A stretch of 64,000 bases of DNA from Hanleya hanleyi (GCA_036873755.1 JAVTVY010018818.1:1-64000); one strand, 5' to 3'. Counted from the stretch's first letter, positions 9,747-20,021 are shown. Notes: generated by a model not told the origin, from the sequence alone. A program made the numbers and translations.

Positions 9747-10640
9747 ATGTTCACTTGTACTACGTGCTCCAAATCGTTTACTCGTCTGCACGACTTGCGC
9801 CGCCATGAGGCCACCAAGCACGACGGAACCATCCGGTATAGCTGCACGAGGTGTGGGAAACTATTTATTCGCCTGGACAGTCTACGGTGTCACGAACGGA
9901 CAGTGCATGGGGCACCCAAGCATCTATGCGAGGAATGTGGTCGGCTTTTCAAACTACTCAGTCTGTTGCTGCGACACCAACGTACACAACACCCTGATCC
10001 GCACCCACGTTTGCAGGTAGAGGAGCCCGTAGGAAACAGTATCGAGACAGCGGGAAGTCACACCCACCGCACGAGGGCCGATGATGATGATGTCGCCCTA
10101 TTTCAACAGTCAAATTCCGACGACAAGACCTTGGGTCAGATTTTGTACGACGTGGGGAGCAAAGTACACTTCGCGGATGAACCCATAAATGTTCCTAGCG
10201 ATCTGTTACACGAAGACCATCCAGTGAGTGACATCTATCGGCGCCACTGACCCATGATATGGCACTGTTTCCACCGTCATCGCCCTATTCAAGATATCTA
10301 CAATTTCCGACTGACCGACCTTGCCCGTTTACATAGCTACGTGGAAGCCATCTTCAATGACCAAGCTACGTCCTTCAAATTAAATCTGGCGTTTGGTTAT
10401 GTGCTGCAGCATAAGGTGACAGACCAAGTCTGATACATTTACCCGAGCAGTAACATCCGGGTATTTGACCAATCGTTTACCATCACGGATAGGGCGTCGC
10501 TAGAGACGATGCTTGAGAAACTGGACACCGTGGATGCCTTGGAATGGGCCCAACAACAACGTCCCAACACCAAGTGGACAGTGGAGAGGATGACCAATGT
10601 CACGTTTTTCGTTACCAAGCTGACCGACCCCATCGGCTGA
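9747..10640 (+). pseudogene. C2H2 zinc-finger element gene, copy C (two nonsense codons)
   Basis: From ATG 9,747 there are three intact C-x2-C-x12-H-x4-H fingers and a linker with an acidic run (ADDDDV). The frame stops at TGA 10,248-10,250, where copies A, B and D have the Trp codon TGG. Past that stop the same frame shows the C-terminal domain up to a second TGA near 10,431 at the same Arg codon as copy A, and then runs to the terminal TGA at 10,638-10,640. It is the closest relative of copy A. Promoter and 3' flank are well kept, so the RNA could still be made even though the protein is cut to 167 residues. Confidence 0.8.
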
Positions 10641-10813
10641 ATGCTTCACCCATGCACTGATGAATACCATAACACGCCGTACATACTCTATATGTCTACA
10701 TGCTGATCGTTGAATAGAGCTCAGTAAAAACTTGTACCTAATGTGACGGTGCGTTAAATAATAAAACATGGTGTTTTATATTTCAATTTGCTTTGTTGTG
10801 AACATACTAAACC

Positions 10814-10866
10814 TACCCAGGGCGGCTCCCCCAGCCTGGGTATGATGTAACATTGGGGATAATAAA
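10814..10866 (+). other. Conserved 3' module: hairpin then AATAAA
   Basis: The stem TACCCAGG / CCTGGGTA (10,814-10,821 and 10,835-10,842) encloses a 13-nt loop with GCGGCTCC. It is followed 18 nt later by AATAAA (10,861-10,866) in the phrase GATAATAAACTGTATGAACA. It lies about 170 nt past the stop of copy C in sense orientation. A second AATAAA at 10,760-10,765 is nearer the stop. Related modules occur at 12,439-12,493 and, inverted, near 18,830-18,880 and 26,815-26,862. Confidence 0.5.
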
Positions 10867-10980
10867 CTGTATGAACATTGCTGAACTTGTTGTTATTCAA
10901 GACAACCGCTATTCGATTGTATAATACAGCGGAGCTCCGACCCACGGGAGCTACCACCACCACCACCGGGCGTTGACGAG

Positions 10981-11046
10981 CGGTGGTGGTGTTGGTGGTG
11001 GTGTGTGGTAGTGTGTGTGTGTGTGTGTGTGTGTGTTGGTATTATT
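10981..11046 (+). repeat. GGT-triplet and TG dinucleotide microsatellite
   Basis: A GGTGGTGGT run passes into (TG)n. It is mirrored at 26,629-26,705. The reading MVVLVVVCGSVCVCVC is repeat translation. Confidence 0.9.
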
Positions 11047-11119
11047 GGTGTGTGGTGGTGTCTGTACATATAGAGATTAACTCGTGTCCCTCATCATTCC
11101 ATATGTATTGGACGACTAA

Positions 11120-12115
11120 TCAAAATTTCGCTACCACTCGTACTGATGACGTCACCAATGACGTCACAGATGACAAGGAAATCACTCAAGTTGTGGTCTA
11201 CACCATGTACTTTCGCTACTACTCGTACTGATGACGTCACCGGTGACGTCACAGCAAAGATATGGTATAATGCATGACAGATATGGATGGTCCATCTCTA
11301 CAACAAATACCTTCCTTCACTGCCCCAAAATGCCCTCTTTGGCTACTACTCGTACTGATGACGTCACCAATGACGACACAGATGCTGTGGACATCCCGCA
11401 AATCGAGGAAAAAATTGGCACTGAGCCAATTATAAAACATGTTTTTTCGCTCACCGATGACGTCACAGATGCTGTGGACATCCCTCAAATGGAGTCTACA
11501 CCCCGAGAACTGCAAGATGACACTTCCCACGACGCATTCGGACCAAGGATGGTCCATCTCTACACCAAATACCTTCTTCCACTGCCCCAAAATGCCCACT
11601 TTGGCTACTACGCCTACTTATGACGTCACCAATGACATCACAGATGACGTGAACATCCCTCAAATCGTGGTCTGCACCCCGGGAACTACAAGATGATACC
11701 CCACAGGACGCATTCGAACCAAGAATGGGCCATCTCTACACCAAATACCTTCTTTCACTGCCCTAAAATGCCCACTTTCGCTACTACTCGTACTGATGAT
11801 GTCACCGATGAAGTCACAGATGACGTGGACATCCCTCAAATCGGGATCTACACCCCGAGAGCTACAACATGACACCTCCGACGACCCATTCGGACCAAGA
11901 ATGGGCCATCTCTACACCAAATACCTTCTTTCATTGCCCCAAAATGCCCACTTTGGCTACTACTCCTACTGATGACGTCACAGATGACGTGAACATCCCT
12001 CAAATCGGGGGGACATCCCTCAAATCGGGTCTATACCTCGAGAGCTACAAAATGACACCCCCACGACGTATTCGGACCAAGGATGGTCCCCTCTGTCCCA
12101 AACACACCTCCACAC
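11120..12115 (+). repeat. Tandem repeat of about 150-220 bp units carrying CRE palindromes
   Basis: Units share CTACTACTCGTACTGATGA, CGTCACCAATGACG, GGACATCCCTCAAATC, CGCATTCGGACCAAG and CAAATACCTTCTTTCACTG. Perfect TGACGTCA occurs at 11,147, 11,159, 11,232, 11,244, 11,359, 11,458, 11,621 and 11,973, plus near misses. Long frames on both strands are consequences of the repeat. The mirror is at 25,560-26,555. Confidence 0.85.
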
Positions 12116-12119
12116 TGCC

Positions 12120-12330
12120 CCTTGGTGATGGTACATGTACATGGACAGGCTACATGGACATGGACAAGAAACATGTACATGGATAGAGTGCATGTACATG
12201 AAGAGAGAGAATTAAGATTTAACGTCGCATTCCGCAATATTTCAGCTATATAGCGACATGGACAGAGTGTATGTGCATGGACATGAACAGAGTATGTATA
12301 CATGAACATGAACAGAGTACATGTTTTTTT
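12120..12330 (+). repeat. ACATGGACATG-type simple repeat with embedded mollusc-repeat motif
   Basis: Words such as ACATGTACATGGACA repeat on both sides of 12,203-12,262. That inner stretch reads GATTTAACGTCGCATTCCGC and then AATATTTCAGCTATATAGCG, the conserved core I associate with molluscan interspersed repeats. The mirror is at 25,345-25,555. Confidence 0.6.
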
Positions 12331-12438
12331 GATTGGATAAGAGCAGCCGAGAATACATCTAACGGGCAAGAACGAATATGACAGAGGCAGCGCCAAATGG
12401 CGGCTTCTGATTGGACAAGAGCCTACTTGTATTGTAAA

Positions 12439-12493
12439 CATACCCAACGCGGCTCCTCCATCGTGGGTATGATATACGGGAGGGGATAATAAA
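12439..12493 (+). other. Second hairpin plus AATAAA module
   Basis: The stem CATACCCA / TGGGTATG (12,439-12,446 and 12,464-12,471) keeps the GCGGCTCC loop core but has different stem bases from the module at 10,814, and is followed by GGGATAATAAACTATATGAAC. It shares the loop and the downstream phrase, so it is the same module in diverged form. Confidence 0.5.
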
Positions 12494-12539
12494 CTATATG
12501 AACATTTGTTGGTGTTGTTGTTGTTGTTCTCTCTCCGGT

Positions 12540-14000
12540 CTATACATGACCCTCTAGACCTGGTTGATAGGGGTTTCCCCTATTTTAGGGGTAAAGTCCG
12601 TGTTCCACTTTTTATATTTTCGGGGCAAATTCTAAATTTACATACACCCACTCCCCCACTCTACCTCTGTCGGCAGGCTCCGATAAGCCCCACTAGACGT
12701 GGTTGATAGGAGTTTTCCCCTATTGTAGGGGTAAAGTCCATGTTCCGCTTTTTATATTTTCGGGACAAATCCTCAATTTACATGCACCCACTCCCCCACC
12801 CTACCTCTCTCAGCAGGCCCCGATAAGCCAGGGACCGATATTAGCCCTTTTGGACAAGGTTGATAGGAGTTTTCTCCCATTGTAGGGGTAAAGTCCGTGT
12901 TCCGCTTTTTATATTTTCGGGACAAATTCTCAATTTACATGCACCCATTCCCCCATCCTACCTCTGTCGGCAGGCTCCGATAAGCCCCACTAGACGTGGT
13001 TGATAGGAGTTTCCCCCTATTTTAGGGGTAAAGTCCGTGTTCCGCTTTTTATATTTTCGGGGACAAATCCTCAATTTACATGCACCCACTCCCCCACCTT
13101 ACCTCCCTCAGCAGGCCCCGATAAACCCGGGGGACCGATATTCGACCTTTTGGATAGGGTTGATAGGAGTTTTCCCCTATTGTAGGGGTAAAGTCCGTGT
13201 TCCGCTTTTTATATTTTCGGGACAAATCCTCAATTTACATGCACCCACTCCCCCATCCTACCTCTGTCGGCAGGCTCCGATAAGCCCCACTAGACGTGGT
13301 TGATAGGAGTTTTCCCCTATTTTAGGGGTAAAGTCCGTGTTCCGATTTTTATATTTTCGGGGACAAATCCTCAATTTAGATGTACCCACTCCCCCACACT
13401 ACCTCTCTCAACAGTCCCCGATAAGTCAGGGACCGATATTCGCCCTTTGGGATAGGGTTGATAGGGGTTTTCGTCTATTGTAGGGGTAAAGTCCGTGCTC
13501 CGCTTTTTATATTTTCGGGACAAATCCTAAATTTACATACACCCACTCTAGGCAGAACCCGATAAGCCCTGGAACCGATATTAGCCCTTTGGGATAGGGT
13601 TGATAGGGGTTTTCCTCTATTGTAGGGGTAAAGTCCGTGTTCCGCTCTTTATATTTTCGGGGACAAATCCTCAATTTACATGCACCCACTCCCCCACCCT
13701 ACCTCTCTCAGCAGGTACCGATAAGCCAGGGACCAATATTCATCCTTTGGGATAGGGTTGATAGGGGTTTTCCTCTATTGTAGGGGTAAAGTCCGTGTTC
13801 CGCTTTTCATATTTTCCGGACAAATCCTAAATTTACATACACCCACTCCAGGCAGAATCCGATAAGCCCGGGGACCGATATTAGCCCTTTGGGATAGGGT
13901 TGATAGGGGTTTTCCTCTATTGTAGGGGTAAAGTCCGTGTTCCGCTTTTTATATTTTCGAGACAAATCCTCATTTTACATACACCCACCCAAGACTTGCA
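12540..14000 (+). repeat. Dimeric satellite, alternating 140 and 158 bp monomers
   Basis: The phrase GTAAAGTCCGTGTTCCG recurs at 12,591, 12,731, 12,888, 13,028, 13,188, 13,328, 13,486, 13,628, 13,786 and 13,928. Spacings alternate about 140 and 158 bp, so the true unit is a dimer of about 298 bp in five copies. Most units carry a CCCCTA-TTG-TAGGGG-type hairpin upstream of the phrase. The mirror is at 23,677-25,135. Short open frames are repeat translations. Confidence 0.9.
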
Positions 14001-15470
14001 AAATCCTTCCGTATGGACCTCAAGTCCCCGACTCAAATGAATGGACGGCATACAAGTCAGTACATGCACTCCTAATCACGTGACCGCCGCTGATGGAAAA
14101 AACCATATGGTCCTGGAGGAGCGCTTCACTTTGACACCTCACTCGACCCAATCGGTCCATGCAGCGTATTTGAAGTCTGGGGACTAATTTCTGTCCGCGA
14201 AGGCAGACCGCATCACCGCCAGACCACATCACCGCGGAGGAATACATGCCCCATGCACTTGACTATCACGTGACCTCCACATGAGACGGCGTCCTTTTTG
14301 AGACGGCACGCTCTTTTGCCGGTTTTCGCCCGTACTATAATGCACTTGACCTCGACGCCAGATGCTTACGCCAGGTCAATATGAGTCTATATCCACAATG
14401 TATACTACTCATTTCTCGAAAAATTATGCTTTTTGTATTTTATTTTTTGGCTCTATTATCTCGCCAATTATTATGTTTCGAAAAATATCCATTAACATAT
14501 ATAGCCAGGGCTTCGAACTTTCGTGATCAGTAGAAGTTTTGCAAAAATTGAGATCAACGAAAAAAAAAGTGTATTGAGTTTTCAAACTTCCAGACAAAAA
14601 CCTCTGATGGCTAAGATGATCATTTCGATGTCGTTTGATAACCTACCTGTGAGAAAAGAAAATAACAGAGGAAAAAACAAGGTTTGTTTAATAATAAATG
14701 TAAAAATTGAACTTTTGTACTTTTCTTGGTCTCTTGTCCGAATTCACCCCACTGTCCGAATGCACCCCAGTTTACGATACCGGTAGTTATGTTATCTTGG
14801 AAGCATTTTCTTGACAAAAGCCAGTTTTCCGACATTTGACCTCAAACTGACCTATTGACGTGTTTTTGCCAAACTACACATTTATAGCTACGAAAATTGA
14901 ATGGTGAAAATACCTAACAAGTTTTGCCAAATTTCTCATCGAGCGTCGTAACGACGTCCTTATGGAACATTTCTAGAATGTTATTTCAGTAAAGTTCATG
15001 GACACAAACAGATGTAGGAGTTTATAACTCGCAGACATCCCTTTTTATGACATTCGAGGAGAAACTCATCTGACACAACTTGTGAAGGGGCATAAAGTTT
15101 ATTAACACCACCAGATAGTGGGAATTCAAACTGCTGTTTCGATACTCCTTGTTTTTATCACAAGGCTATACTTTATTTATCACAACTTCCTTTATTACTC
15201 GGGTGAGTAGTATACAATGTCCTTTTAAAGATAATGGCTCGCCACTGCGCCTGCGCGAGAAAAAAAATGGGACGGTCATGGGGCGGTGTGCGCAGGAGTG
15301 TTGTGCGCAGGTATGACTTCACTTTCGGTTTGAAAGAATCGGGCGTGACCTTGGGGGAATGTATTCCTCCGTGGTGATGGGGTCTGGCGGTGAGGCGGTC
15401 TGCCTCCGCGGACCGAAAGTAGTCCCAAATACGTGGGTTTTCGTGAGAATGTTCGGCAATCTGTAGGAAC
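14001..15470. other. Arm-specific non-coding sequence
   Basis: 14,040-14,280 holds a stretch related in inverse to 15,361-15,500 (GGTCTGGCGGTGA, GCGGTCTGCC, CCGATTGGGTCGAGTGAGG). The 14,290-15,240 part is AT-rich without recognisable genes. 15,361-15,465 is the part missing from the other arm. The pair GTCCGAATTCACCCCACTGTCCGAATGCACC near 14,737-14,767 is a short direct repeat. Confidence 0.6.
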
Positions 15471-15479
15471 CGCTAGTGG

Positions 15480-16250
15480 ACCGATTGGGTCGAGTGAGGT
15501 ATCAATATGAAGCGTACGTGAGGGAGTATCCAACGGGCTTGGTGTGACGTGGAACTGACGTCATTCTGCGCATGCCCAGTAGAGAAAGTGTATGGAAATA
15601 GACGTTTTGGGGTCTAGGTGGGCCACTAGTGGACCGATTGGGTCGAGTGAGGTATCAATGTGACGCATACGTGAGGGAGCATCCACCTGGACTAGTGTAT
15701 CGTTCGTTGTCAACATCCTGCGCATGCGCAGCCAGGGAATTGTGGGAAAAGGGTACGGAAATAGACGTTTTGTGGTCTAGGTGGGCCACTAGTGGGCCGA
15801 TTGGATCGAGTGAGGTATCAATGTGAAGCATTCGTGAGGGAGCATCCACCTCGACTAGTGTGTCGTTCGTTTTCAACATTCTGCGCATGCGCAGACAGGG
15901 AATTGTGAGAAAAGGGTATGGAAATAGACGTTTTGGGGTCTATGTGAGCCCCTAATGATCCTTTGGTATCGTATGAGGTCCTATTTTGAAGCTCTCGTGA
16001 GGGAGCATCCGCCTGGACTAGTGTGTCGTTCGTTTTCAACATTCTGCGCATGCGTAGACAGGGAATTGTGGGAAAAGGGTATGGAAATAGACGTTTTGGG
16101 GTCTAGGTAGGCCACTAATGGTCCGATGGAGTCGAGTGAGGTATCAATGTGAAGCATATGTGAGGGAGCATCCGTCTGGACTAGTGTGTCGTTCGTTTTC
16201 AACATTCTGCTGCGCAGGTCACGTGGTTTGGTGGGTCTGCGCAAGTGTGT
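15480..16250 (+). repeat. 163-bp tandem satellite with NRF1-type palindromes
   Basis: Units of exactly 163 bp in the central copies contain CGATTGGGTCGAGTGAGGTA, GTGAGGGAGCATCC, GACTAGTGTGTCGTTCG and TGCGCATGCGCA (15,719-15,730; 15,882-15,893; a one-base variant at about 16,045), then GGAATTGTGGGAAAAGGGTA and ATAGACGTTTTGGGGTC. The family also forms 17,707-18,440 in the palindrome spacer and the mirror 21,525-22,300. Frames on the minus strand repeat with the same period. Confidence 0.9.
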
Positions 16251-16298
16251 GACGTCACTTTCGGTCTGCGAGTATAGAAAGAGTATTAAATAGCTTAT

Positions 16299-16539
16299 TG
16301 ACCTTTGACCTCCAAAATGTGCATATCGTGACCTTTGACAGCCAATCAGAAGCGAGTATTTTGACCTCGTCTCACTTTATGGAATGCATGTACTGACTTG
16401 GTCTTGGTTCTGGGGGTTTTCATCACGGGTGTGCGCAGGTGTATGACGTCACTTCCGGTCTGCGTAAGGCCCGGCCGCACGCGCGCGCGGGTTATCCGGA
16501 AGTGCGCGGGTGAATTTCGGGTCAAAAGGTCAAAGGTCA
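16299..16539 (+). promoter_or_regulatory. Two perfect DR1 nuclear-receptor-type elements
   Basis: TGACCTTTGACCT at 16,299-16,311 and AGGTCAAAGGTCA at 16,527-16,539 are exact direct repeats of the AGGTCA half-site with one spacer base, the form bound by RXR heterodimers and HNF4-type receptors in animals. Between them lie GCGCGCG and CCGGAAGT, an ETS-like core. Activity here is inference. Confidence 0.5.
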
Positions 16540-16559
16540 CATCCAGGTCAAAAGGTCCC

Positions 16560-17460
16560 CCCTTTCGGCTAGGCTAGGCCCTCTCCGGGCCAATAGATAG
16601 CATTTATCCGCCCTCCTGAAGCACCCATGGAATGCACAGGGTCCGCGACAATATCGCCAGCACTATGCCCATGTTAAATGACCAGCGGGGAAACCTCAGT
16701 TTTTCCCAGAACCGTATTGGCACGAAAAAATACATGAAACCATGGAACTTATAGTAATAAACTTAATCTATAGGTGTTGGACGAGTCTCCACTTGCCGTC
16801 TTCGTGGTGACATGTGGGGATTCGGTCATGTCTTCTCGCACCTCGAACCTCTATAGTGTTTTCACTCCACCTGTTGCTCTTGTAACTTGTAACTCCTCGT
16901 CAAAAAAATTGCGCTGGAATGCCCGCTCTTAACCTAGACCAAAACATATACTTGATCTGTGGGCTGATTTCATTAGCTCTCTATTTTACTGCAGTGCTCT
17001 TGCATTGTTTTCTGGACATTGATTGGTTACATTTGGCCCCATCCTAGGCCACTGATTGGCTACTTTCTCCACGGTGTTCAAGGCCAGTTTGACCGAATCC
17101 CCACATGTCTGTTATAGCCTTCATGCATTATGCTCATATAGAAAACACACAAGACAGGGTTTTTTGGTGAGATCTCATTTTGAAAATCTTTTGAAATAAT
17201 CGAACTCCAACTAAGAATGTCATTTTAAATTTGCAAATTCTCTATAAGAAACGATGTTTTTAAAGAAGTTTCTTCTATAAGAAACGATGTTTCTAAAACA
17301 GTTTTTGATTAAAAAAGTGTCTTTTTTGACGAGGTTACTATGCAACATTGTTACGACAAGAGCGTTCGTCAACAACAAAAAGCATTGTTGCAACATTGTT
17401 GCAAACATTGTTGACGATCGCTACAATGTTACAATTATAAACACACACCTAATAAGGAAC
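16560..17460. other. Non-coding, with a MITE-like pair of 20-bp inverted ends
   Basis: GACATGTGGGGATTCGGTCA at 16,809-16,828 has its exact inverse at 17,090-17,109, bounding a 301-bp segment without a long frame. 17,215-17,450 is rich in near-palindromic CAACATTGTTG words and a duplicated CTATAAGAAACGATGTTT phrase. No gene is recognised. Confidence 0.55.
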
Positions 17461-17465
17461 GTATG

Positions 17466-17672
17466 TGGGCATAGGAGTGTGTATGCATGTGTGTATATGT
17501 GAGTGTGATTGCGTGTGTATGCGTATGTGTGTATGTGTATGTGTGCTTGCGTGTGTGTACGCGTGTGCTCCTATGCGTGTGTGTGTGCGTGTGTGTATGC
17601 GTCTGTGTATGCGTGCGTGCGTGTGTATGTGTGTATGTGTGCGTATGCGTGTATGTGCGTGTGCGTTCAGTC
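17466..17672 (+). repeat. TG/CG/TA dinucleotide-rich microsatellite
   Basis: Alternating purine-pyrimidine GTGTATGCGT words for about 200 bp, with potential to adopt Z-DNA. It ends next to TCGTACACCAGTACATCT at about 17,670-17,687. The mirror is at 20,107-20,313. Six-frame ORFs here are spurious. Confidence 0.9.
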
Positions 17673-17706
17673 GTACACCAGTACATCTCGGTCCTCGAGT
17701 TGGAGG

Positions 17707-18720
17707 TAGACGTGAGGGAGTATCCAACGGGCTGGGTGTGGCGTGGAACTGACGTCATTCTGCGCATGCCCAGTAGAGAAAGTGTATGGAAATAGACGTT
17801 TTTGGGGTCTAGGTGGGCCACTAGTGGGCCGATTGGGTCGACTGAGGTATCAATGTGACGCATACGTGAGGGAGCATCCACCTGGACTAGTGTATCGTTC
17901 GTTGTCAACATTCTGCATGCACAGACAGGGAATTGTGGGAAAAGGGTACGGAAATAGACGTTTTGGGGTCTAGGTGGGCCACTAGTGGGCCGATTGGATC
18001 GAGTGAGGTATCAATGTGAAGCATTCGTGAGGGAGCATCTACCTGGACTAGTGCGTCGTTCGTTTTCAACATTCTGCGCATGCGCAGACAGGGAATTGTG
18101 GGAAAAGGGTATGGAAATAGACGTTTTGGGGTCTAGGTGAGCCCCTAATGATCCTATGGTGTCGTATGAGGTCTTATTTTGAAGCTCTCGTGAGGGAGCA
18201 TCCACCCGGGCTAGTGTGTCGTTCGTTTTCAACATTCTGCGCGTGCGCAGACAGAAAATTGTGGGAAAAGGGTATGGAAATAGACGTTTTGGGGTCTAGG
18301 TAGGCCACTAATGGTCCGATGGAGTCGAGTGAGGTATCAATGTGAAACATATGTGAGGGAGCATCCGTCTGGACTAGTGTCTCGTTCGTTTTCAACATTC
18401 TACTGCGCAGGTCACGTGGTTTGATGGATCTGCGCAAGTGTGTGACGGCACTTTCGGTCTGCGAGTATAGAAAGAGTGTTAAATAGCTTATTGACCTTTG
18501 ACCTCAAAAATTTGCATATCGTGACCTTTGACAGCCAATCAGAAGCGAGTATTTTGACCTCGTCTGACTGTATGGAATGCGTGTACTGACTTGGTTCTGG
18601 TTTTTTCCATCACGGGTGTGCGCAGGTGTATGAAGTCATTCCGGCCTGCGTGAGGCCCGGCCGCACGCCTGCGCGGGTTATCCGGCCGCACGCGCGCACG
18701 GGTTAAAGGGAAGTTTCGGG
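17707..18720 (+). repeat. Palindrome spacer, part 1: direct copy of the 163-bp satellite block
   Basis: This spacer segment repeats 15,504-16,520 in direct orientation: the 163-bp units, then the flank with TGACCTTTGACCT (18,492-18,504) and CGCGCGCACGGG. It is more diverged from the arms than the arms are from each other. Confidence 0.8.
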
Positions 18721-18754
18721 AGTGTGCAAGGGCACTATATCACATCGGGGTATA

Positions 18755-19051
18755 TATTTCATCCAAGTATAGCGGATAGCGGTTGTCGTGAATAACAACA
18801 AGTTTAGCAATGTTTATACAGTTCATTATCCCCAATGTTACATCATACCCACCCAGGCTGGGGGAGCCGCCCTGGATATGTTTAGTATGTTCACAGCAAA
18901 ACAAATTGAAATATCAAACACCATGTTTTATTATTTAACGCACCGTCACATTAGGTACAACTGTTTACTGAGCTCAAGTCAACGATCAGCATGTAGACAT
19001 AGAGAGTATATACGGCATGTTATGCTATTCATCAGTGCAAGGGTGACGCAT
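18755..19051 (-). repeat. Palindrome spacer, part 2: 3' flank of copy D
   Basis: This direct repeat of 26,740-27,034 is the 3' flank shared by the zinc-finger copies, with the hairpin/AATAAA module on the minus strand. It is downstream of copy D in sense orientation, and its stem is partly lost (TGGATATG instead of TGGGTATG). Confidence 0.75.
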
Positions 19052-19975
19052 TCAGCCGATGGGGGTGGTCGGTCAGCTTGGTAACGAAGAACGTAACATT
19101 GGTGACCCTCTCTACGACCCATTGTGTGCTGGGGCGTTGACGATGTGCCCATCTCAAGGGATCCACGATGTCCATTTTCTCCAGCATCGTCTCTAGCGAC
19201 GTCCGGTTAATGATGGTGAACGGCTGGTCAAAGACATGGCTGTTATTACTGGCATAATAATACCGTAACTGGTCCGTCTCTTTGTGACGTAAGTGTACCC
19301 GAAAGCGACATTCAATTTGAAGACCGTAGCTTGGTCATTGAAAATGGCTTCCACGTAGCTGCGTAGACGGGTGAGGTCGGCCAGTGGGAAATTGTAGATA
19401 TCTGGAATAGGGCGATCACGGTGAAAACAGTGCCGTATCATGGGCCATTGGCGCCGATAGATGTCACTCACTGGATGGGCGTCCTGTAACAGATCGCTAG
19501 GAACATCCACTGCATCTTCCAGAAAATGTTCGATGTCGTCAGGCGTATGACTGGCAACAGTAATGCTAGGGACTGGCTGGACATCTAGGCTCTTCTGAAC
19601 TGTGGGTATAGGCGGGTTCTCTGTGATCGCATCACCAGTGGCATTCGTCTCCCCGGGCTCATCTTCACTGGGTTTGACCCTCCTGCGTGCCTCTTTAGTG
19701 GGAAGCTGTCACCCAAACCGTAGAGACGGGGTATGAATCAAACGCTGATGCCGTCTTAACTGACTGGGTCGTTTGAAGAGTTGATCACATTCATTACATT
19801 GTTCCGTCGTCCCCTCGTGCAATGAGCGTTCGTGGCGCAGTAAATGATCCTCCCGATTAAATGACCATGCGCAGGTTATACAAGTATACCGTGCGCCGTT
19901 GTGGATGGGGGACTCGGGCCGTCGCAAATCGTTTAGGCGAGTAAACTGCTTCTGGCAAGTTGTGCAAGTGAACAT
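19052..19975 (-). pseudogene. C2H2 zinc-finger element gene, copy D (diverged, broken)
   Basis: From ATG 19,975 the three fingers are recognisable, but the first has Pro for its first zinc-binding His (RRPESPIH). A TGA follows 88 codons in, then a long acidic linker different from copies A-C, then the C-terminal domain (YRRQWPMIRHCFHRD, FKLNVAFGY). A one-base loss near 19,290 shifts the frame before the RYYYASNN segment, and one extra G near 19,065 alters the last codons. It is clearly a different subfamily from copies A-C, and the segment most distant from the duplication seen in the arms. Confidence 0.75.
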
Positions 19976-20021
19976 CTTGGTGGTTGACAGAGTGTTGGTT
20001 AAAACGGCCAGGCCACTTCCC

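Larger units (their letters stand above)
9636..10700. repeat. Outer inverted repeat arm, pairs with 1-1,065
   Basis: Mirror of the start of the window, carrying copy C in opposite orientation to copy A. The match ends at 10,700, where the left arm reaches the edge of the window. Confidence 0.85.
10587..17706. repeat. Left arm of the large palindrome
   Basis: This 7.1 kb arm is the reverse complement of 20,073-27,088. Corresponding positions sum to 37,675-37,677 in the outer half, 37,773 after a 96-bp indel near 15,370-15,465, and 37,779 after a 6-bp indel near 16,410. Every frame, satellite and microsatellite in this arm has its mirror in the other. Differences by eye are sparse base changes and those two indels. 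Confidence 0.9.

Noticed and set aside
11231..12186. Frames of 105-138 codons on both strands in the CRE array
   Set aside because: Present on both strands and mirrored; they arise from tandem units free of stops.
15655..16244. Repeated minus-strand frame MRRMLKTNDTLV...SFTNASH-like
   Set aside because: Period equals the 163-bp satellite; each unit starts and stops at the same place, so no protein-coding evidence beyond the repeat.
17435..17911. Long frames of His/Thr or Cys/Val repeats (also 20,050-20,344)
   Set aside because: They translate a TG/CA microsatellite in all frames and match in mirrored copies; not genes.
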